Shown: positions 1 through 5,251 of the stretch, piece by piece | Layout: each line of letters opens with the position of its first letter | Position numbering within the stretch: the first letter of the stretch is position 1 | DNA from: Comamonas sp. lk | GTDB lineage: Bacteria; Pseudomonadota; Gammaproteobacteria; Burkholderiales; Burkholderiaceae_C | Assembly (NCBI GenBank): GCA_945901215.1 | Contig: CAMDKE010000207.1 | Coordinates: 1-5,251, forward strand | Reading direction: 5' to 3' | DNA: 5,251 nucleotides | Translations under genes and position numbers: made by a program | Notes under the pieces: generated by a model | The model's input: only the letters and a program-made list of their open reading frames with translations | What the model was told of the DNA's origin: nothing | The model's database searches: none

Positions 1-1313
1 CGCACCATCATTTCCACCGCAATGATGGCGTCATCCACCAACAAGCCCAGAGAAATAATAAGCGAGCCCAGTGATATCTTGTGCAGTCCGATACCCCAGT
101 AATACATGCCTAAAAAGGTGACTGCCAGCACCAAAGGAATGGTGATGCCCACCACCAGGCCTGGGCGGACGTCCACGTAATAGCGCCGAAACCAGCGAGT
201 GTCGCCGGGCCGCTTGTGAAACCCGAGTGCGATAAAACTGACTGCCAGAACGATCACTATGGCTTCCAACAGCGCGCGCACAAACTCGTTGACCGATTCG
301 GCCACCGCCGTCGGTTGGTCTTGCACCTCCACCAGACGCAGACCCGCGGGCAGCGCTGCATTGATACCTGCGGTGGATGCCTTGAGCGCCTTGCCCAGGG
401 AGATGATGTCACCCCCCTTGGTCATGGAGATGCCCAGGCCGATCACCTGTTTGCCCTGAAAGTGCATCTTCACGCCCGCCGGGTCGATCACACCGCGTTT
501 CACCTCGGCGATATCGCCCAAGTGCAACTGGTTACCCGAGATGCCGCGAATCGGCATGGCGCGCAGCTCTTGCACGGCCTCGAATTGCCCGGCCACCCGC
601 ACCTGCACCACGTCCAAAGGCGTTTGAACTGTGCCTGCGCTCTCAATCGCATTTTGTTGGCTCAGCTGGGCCAGCACCTGGTTCATGTCCAGACCGAGTT
701 GGGCCAGGCGCTTTTGTGAAATCTCAATGTAGATTTTTTCGTCCTGTACGCCAAATTGGTCCACCTTGTTCACATCGGGCACGCGCAGCAGCTGTTGGCG
801 CACGTCGTCGGCTGCGGCCTTCACCTCGGTGTCGGAGAACCCGTCTGCCTCCAAGGCGTAAATCACGCCATAGACGTCGCCAAATTCATCGTTGAAAAAA
901 GGGCCTTGCACGCCGGACGGCAGGCTCGATCGCATATCGCCCACTTTTTTGCGCACCACGTACCACAGGTTGGCAACCTCCCCCGGTTTGGTGGAGTCTT
1001 TGACCTGGAAAAAGATGGTCGTCTCGCCGGGCTTGGAAAAACTTCGGATCTTGTCGGCATAGGGCACGTCTTGCAAGGCGCGCTCCACCTTGTCGGTCAC
1101 CTGTTCGGCCATTTGCTGGGCGGTGGCACCGGGCCAGAAGGCCCGTACTACCATCACCCTGAAGGTAAACGGTGGGTCCTCATCCTGGCCCAGCTCAAAG
1201 TACGAGGCCATGCCCAGCACCATCAGCACCAGCATCAGATAGCGGGTCAGCGCGCCGTGCTCCAGCGCCCAACGGGACAGGTTAAAGCCTGGTTTGGGAG
1301 TGTCTTGGTTCAT
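1..1313 (-). CDS. RND efflux pump, inner-membrane permease subunit (N-terminal part, cut by window edge)
   Basis: Proton-driven resistance-nodulation-division (AcrB-type) transporter of the inner membrane, expected to export drugs or other small molecules through the adaptor encoded just upstream and an outer-membrane channel. I translated 437 codons from the ATG at 1313-1311; the family is usually about 1000-1050 residues, so well over half is missing. Seen: a cytoplasmic N-terminus, TM1 at about residues 25-41, the conserved GQDEDPPF stretch at 42-49, a porter-domain segment with WPGAT near 60, a long periplasmic loop, TM2 at about 346-364, TM3 at about 385-404, and TM4 carrying GLLVDDAIIAVEMM with the paired proton-relay Asp427 and Asp428. 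The TM2-TM3 loop has a basic insertion (reported separately). The start lies 7 bp after the adaptor stop with only a weak GAG as ribosome site, so translational coupling is likely. The motif places it closer to the HAE-type drug pumps than to heavy-metal pumps; the substrate cannot be told. Confidence 0.95.
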   Translation of the reverse strand, partial: MNQDTPKPGFNLSRWALEHGALTRYLMLVLMVLGMASYFELGQDEDPPFTFRVMVVRAFWPGATAQQMAEQVTDKVERALQDVPYADKIRSFSKPGETTIFFQVKDSTKPGEVANLWYVVRKKVGDMRSSLPSGVQGPFFNDEFGDVYGVIYALEADGFSDTEVKAAADDVRQQLLRVPDVNKVDQFGVQDEKIYIEISQKRLAQLGLDMNQVLAQLSQQNAIESAGTVQTPLDVVQVRVAGQFEAVQELRAMPIRGISGNQLHLGDIAEVKRGVIDPAGVKMHFQGKQVIGLGISMTKGGDIISLGKALKASTAGINAALPAGLRLVEVQDQPTAVAESVNEFVRALLEAIVIVLAVSFIALGFHKRPGDTRWFRRYYVDVRPGLVVGITIPLVLAVTFLGMYYWGIGLHKISLGSLIISLGLLVDDAIIAVEMMV

Positions 1314-1320
1314 CTGCGGC

Positions 1321-2454
1321 TCAATTCACGGCAGGCACACTGACGGATTGGCTTGGAGACGCGGCTAAAGAAGCCTTCTCCTGGTAAATGGTGACTTTTT
1401 GACCAGGCGAGAGCACATGCACACCGGCTACCACCACCTCCATGCCCGGCTGCAAACCACTGGCCACCACCACCTCGTTTCCGTCTGCCGTGGCAAGAGC
1501 AATGGGCTGCAAGCGCACGGTCATACTGGCACGCTCGACCAACCACACTGCAGCGGTATTCCCGTCGTGCTGCAAGGCGCTTGTAGGTAATTTAACAAAC
1601 ACCGGCCCCGAACGGTCCAACGCTTGCGCAACCGCCACCACGGTGCTTCCCAGCGGCCACGCATCGGCGCTGGCCAGAGCCGCTTTGACGGTGAACGTGC
1701 GGGTGACGGGGTCCGCACTGGCTGAGATCTCCCGCACCTTGGCCTGCGCCACGGCCTGGCTTGCCCAAGCGCGCACCGTAACGGCCGAACCCAGTTTGAT
1801 CTTGACCACCTTGTCCTCGGGCACCGCAAAAACCACGTCCCGCGCGCCGTCCTGCGCAATGCGAACCACGGGGGTCCCCGCCGCGAGCACTTGGCCGGGC
1901 TCTGCATCGACCGAAGTAACAACCCCTGCTGCATCGGCCAGCAGCGTGGTGTAGCCGCTTTGGTTACTTTGGCCAGCAAGTTGGGCCTGCGCCTGCTCAA
2001 CCTGGGACTGGGCCGATTTCAGGGTCACCTCTCGCCGCTCGAGCTCGGCAGCACTGATGAAGTTTTGATCGCGCAGGTCCTTAAACCGCTTGAAATCTGC
2101 GCCTGCAAGATCCCTGTTGGCCAAGGCCGCGGCCAACTGGGCACGCGCAGCGTCTACCGAGAGCTTGAAATCCTGCGCATCGAGTTGCGCCAAGGCCTCC
2201 CCCGCCCTCACATGCTGCCCGACATCGACCATCCTGCGCAACAGCTTGCCACTGACCCGAAACCCCAGCCGCGACTCCACGCGGGGCCGCACTTCGGCGG
2301 AATACTCGGCGCCCGAACGAATGCTGTCGCTTGCGACCGTAATCACCTTGACCGCACGCACCGGCTCGGCCGGTGGCGTCGGCTTAGAGCAAGCGGCCAA
2401 GAAAGCGAGGGCTACCACCAGGGCGGAGCGAGAGAAAAAAGTCGGAAATGTCAT
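1321..2454 (-). CDS. RND efflux periplasmic adaptor (membrane fusion protein), lipoprotein
   Basis: Periplasmic adaptor of 377 residues that links an RND pump to an outer-membrane channel. Seen: a lipoprotein signal peptide (residues 1-21, basic Arg9, hydrophobic core) with lipobox LAAC and acceptor Cys22. The residue after Cys is Ser, which does not match the Asp+2 inner-membrane retention rule of E. coli, though that rule is not firm in other groups. Next come the first half of the lipoyl/barrel-sandwich domain (about 58-95, with VSGKL and the VGQHVRAGEAL turn), an Ala/Gln-rich alpha-helical hairpin (about 98-162), the second lipoyl half (about 167-199, with AGVV and EPGQVLAAGTPV), a beta-barrel (about 205-285) and a membrane-proximal domain (about 290-360). 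The Ser/Val-rich tail is probably disordered. It is first in the operon, under the promoter in the divergent spacer, and its stop is 7 bp from the pump start. No clear Shine-Dalgarno is visible before ATG 2454-2452. The length is normal for the family; the substrate is unknown. Confidence 0.94.
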   Translation of the reverse strand: MTFPTFFSRSALVVALAFLAACSKPTPPAEPVRAVKVITVASDSIRSGAEYSAEVRPRVESRLGFRVSGKLLRRMVDVGQHVRAGEALAQLDAQDFKLSVDAARAQLAAALANRDLAGADFKRFKDLRDQNFISAAELERREVTLKSAQSQVEQAQAQLAGQSNQSGYTTLLADAAGVVTSVDAEPGQVLAAGTPVVRIAQDGARDVVFAVPEDKVVKIKLGSAVTVRAWASQAVAQAKVREISASADPVTRTFTVKAALASADAWPLGSTVVAVAQALDRSGPVFVKLPTSALQHDGNTAAVWLVERASMTVRLQPIALATADGNEVVVASGLQPGMEVVVAGVHVLSPGQKVTIYQEKASLAASPSQSVSVPAVN

Positions 2455-2504
2455 AGAAATGGAGTCGCGCGATATTGGGAGTGCTTGGAAATTTGGCGGC
2501 TAAT

Positions 2505-2528
2505 AATAATGACCGGCCGGTTAGTAAT
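2505..2528. promoter_or_regulatory. Palindromic operator, probably for a TetR-family repressor
   Basis: A perfect 10-bp palindrome, ACCGGCCGGT (2512-2521), is extended by an imperfect AT-rich inverted repeat; 9 of the 12 base pairs between 2505 and 2528 match around the centre at 2516/2517. It starts inside the -10 box of the efflux promoter and covers the predicted transcription start near 2519, a classic position for repression. TetR-family regulators commonly control RND pumps from sites of this size and ACCG...CGGT style, so that family is the best guess. No regulator gene is in the window, and a MarR or other dimeric regulator is not excluded. Confidence 0.5.
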
Positions 2529-2554
2529 TTATCCGCGTCAGCGATTTTTGTCAA
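2526..2554 (-). promoter_or_regulatory. Sigma70-type promoter of the RND efflux operon
   Basis: Read on the minus strand, a perfect -35 box TTGACA (2554-2549) is followed after exactly 17 bp by TAAATT (2531-2526), a 4/6 match to TATAAT. The predicted transcription start is near 2519, giving a leader of roughly 65 nt before the adaptor ATG at 2454. The box sequences and spacing are seen directly; promoter activity is inferred. The -35 box lies only 22 bp from the hpnC start codon, so protein bound here could also affect the opposite gene. Confidence 0.65.
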
Positions 2555-2564
2555 CCCGACGAGG

Positions 2565-2576
2565 CAAAATACATCC
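2565..2576 (+). promoter_or_regulatory. Possible -10 element and translation start region of hpnC
   Basis: CAAAAT (2565-2570) ends exactly 6 nt before the hpnC ATG, the place where a -10 box would put the transcription start on or next to the start codon (leaderless mRNA). No good -35 box is visible at 16-18 bp. Alternatively, GAGG at 2561-2564 could serve as a ribosome site, although its 12-nt gap to the ATG is long. The sequence does not decide between the two. Confidence 0.3.
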
Positions 2577-3419
2577 ATGCAGCCGCCCGCCATCTCGCAT
2601 TACGAAAACTTTCCTGTCGCCTCCTGGCTATGCCCACCCGACCTGCGCGCACCCATTGCCGCGATCTACCACTTTGCCCGCACGGCTGACGACCTGGCCG
2701 ATGAAGGCGATGCCGACCCCATCCAACGCCTGGCCGATTTGCACGCTTACCGCGCCGAGCTGGACGCCGCCTGCGCCCAGTCGGAGCCGCTAGGCGGGCG
2801 TTGGACCGCGGTCTTCATCCCTTTACGGCACACAGTCGCCTCCCACACCCTGCCTGCGGAGTTGCTCCATGCCTTGCTCGACGCATTTGTGCAAGACGTT
2901 CGAAAAACCCGCGACGGCACCGGCTATGCCGACGAAGCCGAACTGCTCGACTACTGCCGTCGCTCAGCCAACCCGGTGGGGCGCCTGCTACTCCACCTGT
3001 ACGGTGTGGGCGATGCGCAGTCGCTCGCGTGGAGCGACGCCATTTGCAGCGCCTTGCAACTGATTAACTTTTGGCAAGACCCCAGCCGTGACCTGCCACG
3101 TGGGCGTTGCTACTTTGCGCAAGACAGCTGCGCGCGCTGGGGGCTGACGCCGGCCGATTTGCGTGACCCAGTGCAAGCGCGGCGCGCCGATGGGTTGATC
3201 GCCGAGTGCGCGGCAAGCGCGCGCCAGCGCATGCAAAGCGGCGCGCCGCTGGTGCACCGCGTACCTGGCCGTGCGGGATGGGAGCTGCGCCTGGTGGTGC
3301 AAGGCGGCTTGCGCATATTGGACAAAGTAGAAGCGCTGGGAGGCGGGGTGCTGCAATCGCGACCACGCCTGCGCGCTTGGGACGCACCACTGCTGGTGTG
3401 GCGCGCCTTTTGGATGTAA
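2577..3419 (+). CDS. hpnC: Hydroxysqualene synthase HpnC (squalene/phytoene synthase family)
   Basis: Second enzyme of the bacterial HpnCDE route to squalene: it converts presqualene diphosphate to hydroxysqualene with loss of diphosphate (known for the family). The protein has 280 residues, the usual size. Seen: the first aspartate-rich motif DDLADE at 38-43 in the context YHFARTADDLADEGD, the HpnC-type signature DYCRRSANPVGR at 125-136, and the second motif NFWQDPSRD at 164-172 with Asp168 and Asp172. The proposed start is ATG 2577, because it directly precedes the conserved HYENFPVASWL block; the open frame extends 34 codons further to an ATG at 2475, but that stretch lacks family character and crosses the operator and efflux promoter. 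The gene is followed after 22 bp by hpnD. The ANPVGR block and the partner genes argue for HpnC over the carotenoid enzyme CrtB. Nothing in the translated sequence looks broken. Confidence 0.93.
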   Translation: MQPPAISHYENFPVASWLCPPDLRAPIAAIYHFARTADDLADEGDADPIQRLADLHAYRAELDAACAQSEPLGGRWTAVFIPLRHTVASHTLPAELLHALLDAFVQDVRKTRDGTGYADEAELLDYCRRSANPVGRLLLHLYGVGDAQSLAWSDAICSALQLINFWQDPSRDLPRGRCYFAQDSCARWGLTPADLRDPVQARRADGLIAECAASARQRMQSGAPLVHRVPGRAGWELRLVVQGGLRILDKVEALGGGVLQSRPRLRAWDAPLLVWRAFWM

Positions 3420-3429
3420 CGGCCTGAGC

Positions 3430-3441
3430 GACAATCTCCCC
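3430..3441 (+). promoter_or_regulatory. Possible internal -10 element before hpnD
   Basis: The 22-bp hpnC-hpnD gap has no Shine-Dalgarno. It does hold GACAAT (3430-3435, 4/6 match to TATAAT), ending exactly 6 nt before the hpnD ATG, the same spacing as the hexamer before hpnC. This could be a leaderless internal promoter. The -35 region (around 3407-3413) is weak, so this is a tentative call; hpnD may simply be translated from the hpnC message. Confidence 0.27.
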
Positions 3442-4281
3442 ATGACGCCGGCGCAGTACGTAGAACAAAAGGCTGCTGCCTCGGGCAGCAGTTTTTATTA
3501 CGCCTTTTTGTTTTTGCCGGCTCCCCGGCGCGCCGCAATCACCGCGTTTTATGCCTTTTGCCGCGAAGTCGACGACGTGGTCGATGACGCCGTCGACTTG
3601 GGTGTGGCAGCCACAAAACTAGCATGGTGGGTCCAAGAAGTCGCCCAGGCTTATGCCGGGCGCCCGAGCCACCCCGTGATGCTGGCGCTCATGCCCCTGG
3701 CGCCGCACTATGGCATCACCCAGCACCACCTGCACAGCGTGATCCAGGGATGCCAGATGGATCTGGAGCAAACCCGCTACCTGGACTACTCGAATCTGCA
3801 GCGCTACTGCCACCTGGTGGCCGGCGTGGTGGGCGAAGTTGCAGCCTCCATTTTTGGCCAAACCCAGATCCAAACCACCACCTATGCACACACGCTGGGA
3901 CAGGCTTTGCAGCTGACCAACATCATTCGAGACGTGGGCGAGGACGCGCAGCGCGGGCGCATTTACCTGCCTGTGAGCGAGCTGCAGCAGTTTGACGTCA
4001 AAGCCCATGAAATCCTCAAGTGCTTACCGTCCGAGCGATTTACCACCCTGATGCAGTTCCAGGCCCAGCGCGCGCATGCCTTGTACGACCAGGCGCTGGC
4101 GCTGTTGCCCAGTGCCGACCACCGGACCCAAAAACCAGGCCTGATGATGGCCAGCATCTACCGATCCTTGCTGCGTGAGATCGAAGCGCAAGGCTTTCCC
4201 GTGCTCAAACAACGCGTGCGACTGACTCCGCTGCGCAAATTCTGGCTAGCCTGGAAAGTCCAAGCGCTGGGACGTCTGTGA
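3442..4281 (+). CDS. hpnD: Presqualene diphosphate synthase HpnD
   Basis: First enzyme of the squalene branch: head-to-head condensation of two farnesyl diphosphates to presqualene diphosphate, a Mg2+-dependent cytoplasmic or membrane-associated reaction (family knowledge). The protein has 279 residues, a normal full length. Seen: GSSFYYAF near the N-terminus (15-22), the first aspartate-rich motif CREVDDVVDD (40-49), the trans-prenyl synthase block YCHLVAGVVGEV (122-133), and the second motif LTNIIRDVGEDAQRGRIYLP with Asp164 and Asp168. The CREVDDVVDD and LTNIIRDVGED forms fit HpnD/CrtB-like enzymes; hpnC before it and hpnE after it make HpnD much more likely than phytoene synthase. ATG 3442 is chosen because MTPAQYVEQKAAASGSSFYY is a typical HpnD beginning. 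The stop codon overlaps the hpnE start (GTGA), which implies coupled translation. Confidence 0.94.
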   Translation: MTPAQYVEQKAAASGSSFYYAFLFLPAPRRAAITAFYAFCREVDDVVDDAVDLGVAATKLAWWVQEVAQAYAGRPSHPVMLALMPLAPHYGITQHHLHSVIQGCQMDLEQTRYLDYSNLQRYCHLVAGVVGEVAASIFGQTQIQTTTYAHTLGQALQLTNIIRDVGEDAQRGRIYLPVSELQQFDVKAHEILKCLPSERFTTLMQFQAQRAHALYDQALALLPSADHRTQKPGLMMASIYRSLLREIEAQGFPVLKQRVRLTPLRKFWLAWKVQALGRL

Positions 4282-5251
4282 ACCGCAAAAGTGTCTGTGT
4301 CGTCGGCGCCGGATGGGCAGGACTTGCGGCCGCCATCGGTGCCGTTCAGGCCGGCCACCGGGTCACGGTGCTTGAGGCCACGCGCAGCTTGGGCGGGCGC
4401 GCACGCGCCCTGGAGCATTCGCCTGCGGCCCTGTTGCCCAACGGCAGTTTCGCACCCTTAGACAACGGCCAGCACATCCTCATTGGTGGTTACCAGGAAA
4501 CGCTCAAACTCCTGCGCCTGGTCGGTGTGGAGCCGCAAGACGCCTTGCTGCGCGTACCCCTGTGCCTGCAATTTGCCGACACCGAAGGCTTGGTGCTGCC
4601 CGATTGGCCCCAGCCCTGGAACCTCTTGGCAGGGGTTTTGGGCGCGGGTGGCTGGAGCCTGAGCGACAAATGGTCGCTTATCAGCGCTTTGCGACGGTGG
4701 AAAAAAACGGGTTTTCAGTGTGCCGCGTCGGCGACCGTGGCTGAATTGTCTGTGGGCTTGAACAGCACCGTAGTCGATACGCTCATCGAACCCCTGTGCT
4801 TTTCAGCGCTCAATACGCCGCCCCAGCAAGCCAGTGGCCAGGTTTTTCTCACCGTGTTGCACGACGCCCTGCTGGCGCGCCCACGGGATGCAAACCCTGC
4901 GTGGCCTGCGCTGGCCAGCTCAGACATGCTGCTGCCGCGTGTCGACCTGTCAAGCCTTTTCCCGAAGGCAGCGGCGCACTGGCTGGACATGCGCGGCGCC
5001 ACTCTGCAACACGCCTGCCGCGCCCAAGCCCCGCAATGGAACGCGGGCCGCTGGCGCGTCGCCGACTGCGATTTCGACGCCGTCATCTGGGCCACTGGGG
5101 CGCAGCACGCGGTACAGGCTTTTGGCGAATACGCGCCACGGGCGCCAAAAAACCTGTCCATCTACCTGAAGCGCTGGCTGCGCGTGGCCCAACCCTTGAA
5201 ATACCAAGCCATTGCCACCGTTTACGCGCATGCACCTGGGCTGCGTCTTCC
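4278..5251 (+). CDS. hpnE: Hydroxysqualene dehydroxylase HpnE, FAD-dependent (C-terminus cut by window edge)
   Basis: Last enzyme of the squalene route: a flavoprotein of the amine oxidase/phytoene desaturase superfamily that reductively removes the hydroxyl of hydroxysqualene to give squalene. I translated 324 codons from GTG 4278; the family is usually about 420-440 residues, so about 100 C-terminal residues are missing. Seen: the FAD-binding Rossmann motif VVGAGWAGLAAA (Gly10, Gly12, Gly15) with Glu33 ending the second strand, LGGRAR at 38-43, LDNGQHILIGGY at 61-72, and the HpnE-type block EPLCFSALNTPP at 171-182, then LLPRVDLSSLFP further on. GTG is taken as the start because it overlaps the hpnD stop (GTGA) and the Rossmann fold begins at once; no ATG or other GTG/TTG start is visible between it and the fold. 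GGGA at 4269-4272 is a weak ribosome site. No frameshift is seen. A carotenoid desaturase (CrtI) is less likely, given the shorter spacing and the context. Confidence 0.93.
   Translation, partial: MNRKSVCVVGAGWAGLAAAIGAVQAGHRVTVLEATRSLGGRARALEHSPAALLPNGSFAPLDNGQHILIGGYQETLKLLRLVGVEPQDALLRVPLCLQFADTEGLVLPDWPQPWNLLAGVLGAGGWSLSDKWSLISALRRWKKTGFQCAASATVAELSVGLNSTVVDTLIEPLCFSALNTPPQQASGQVFLTVLHDALLARPRDANPAWPALASSDMLLPRVDLSSLFPKAAAHWLDMRGATLQHACRAQAPQWNAGRWRVADCDFDAVIWATGAQHAVQAFGEYAPRAPKNLSIYLKRWLRVAQPLKYQAIATVYAHAPGLRL

Larger units (their letters stand above)
2455..2576. other. Divergent intergenic spacer between the efflux operon and hpnCDE
   Basis: This 122-bp spacer separates the adaptor start codon (minus strand) from the hpnC start codon (plus strand). 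Its middle (about 2489-2574) is clearly richer in A and T than the coding DNA around it, including a TAATAATAAT run at 2501-2510. It contains the efflux promoter, the operator-like palindrome and a possible hpnC -10 element, each listed separately. An open frame runs through it in phase with hpnC, but the residues it would add do not look like the family. Confidence 0.85.

Noticed and set aside
1..1313. The RND pump as HpnN, the hopanoid transporter, given the neighbouring hpn genes
   Set aside because: The pump has AcrB-like porter and TM4 motifs and is in an operon with a membrane fusion adaptor on the opposite strand; the HpnN family lacks such an adaptor partner and has a different N-terminus.
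216..1343. Plus-strand open frames of 167 and 195 codons (216-719 and 756-1343)
   Set aside because: They are antisense to the clearly recognisable RND pump reading frame; their His/Gln/Leu-rich translations reflect the opposite strand's codons.
2475..2576. Longer hpnC form starting 34 codons upstream at ATG 2475
   Set aside because: The added residues have no squalene synthase character and would run across the operator and the efflux promoter; the conserved family N-terminus begins right after ATG 2577.
1891..2793. 300-codon plus-strand open frame
   Set aside because: It lies antisense to the adaptor gene and then out of frame with hpnC; no recognisable domain. It is a GC-rich shadow of two well-supported genes.
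2961..3538. Minus-strand open frames of 134-151 codons opposite hpnC and the hpnC-hpnD junction
   Set aside because: Arg/Ala-rich translations with no domain, antisense to well-supported genes; typical of high-GC shadow frames.
2577..5251. Carotenoid genes (crtB-like and crtI-like) instead of hpnCDE
   Set aside because: Two adjacent but distinct synthase paralogues plus a flavoprotein with LDNGQH and EPLCFSALNTPP is the hpnCDE pattern; the ANPVGR block is typical of HpnC.

Overview
This GC-rich window reads as ordinary chromosome from a betaproteobacterium, most likely a Burkholderiales member of the Comamonadaceae type (Rhodoferax, Polaromonas or Acidovorax-like). That placement is an inference from protein style, codon use and the start-site pattern; no rRNA or other phylogenetic marker is present. 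Coding density is very high. Two divergent transcription units face away from a 122-bp, locally AT-richer spacer at 2455-2576.

Left unit, minus strand (1-2454): a two-gene RND efflux operon. The first gene (2454 to 1321) encodes a lipoprotein periplasmic adaptor (membrane fusion protein). Seven bases later comes the inner-membrane RND pump gene (1313 to beyond position 1). Only the first 437 codons of the pump are in the window, ending just after the TM4 Asp-Asp proton-relay motif. Adaptor and pump would join an outer-membrane channel, not seen here, to export small molecules across both membranes with proton motive force. The spacer holds a good sigma70-type promoter for this unit (TTGACA, 17 bp, TAAATT). 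A palindrome centred on ACCGGCCGGT sits at the predicted transcription start and looks like a TetR-family operator. No regulator gene is in the window.

Right unit, plus strand (2577 to the end): hpnC, hpnD and hpnE (cut by the window edge), the three-enzyme bacterial route to squalene. HpnD joins two farnesyl diphosphates into presqualene diphosphate, HpnC turns this into hydroxysqualene, and the flavoprotein HpnE reduces it to squalene, the precursor of hopanoids. hpnD and hpnE overlap as GTGA. No squalene-hopene cyclase gene is seen, although one could lie past the right edge.

I found no RNA gene, CRISPR array, insertion sequence or other mobile element, and no sign of a new multi-gene system. 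The points most worth a second look are the operator/promoter arrangement in the spacer, the charged insertion between TM2 and TM3 of the RND pump, and the -10-like hexamers exactly 6 nt before the hpnC and hpnD start codons.
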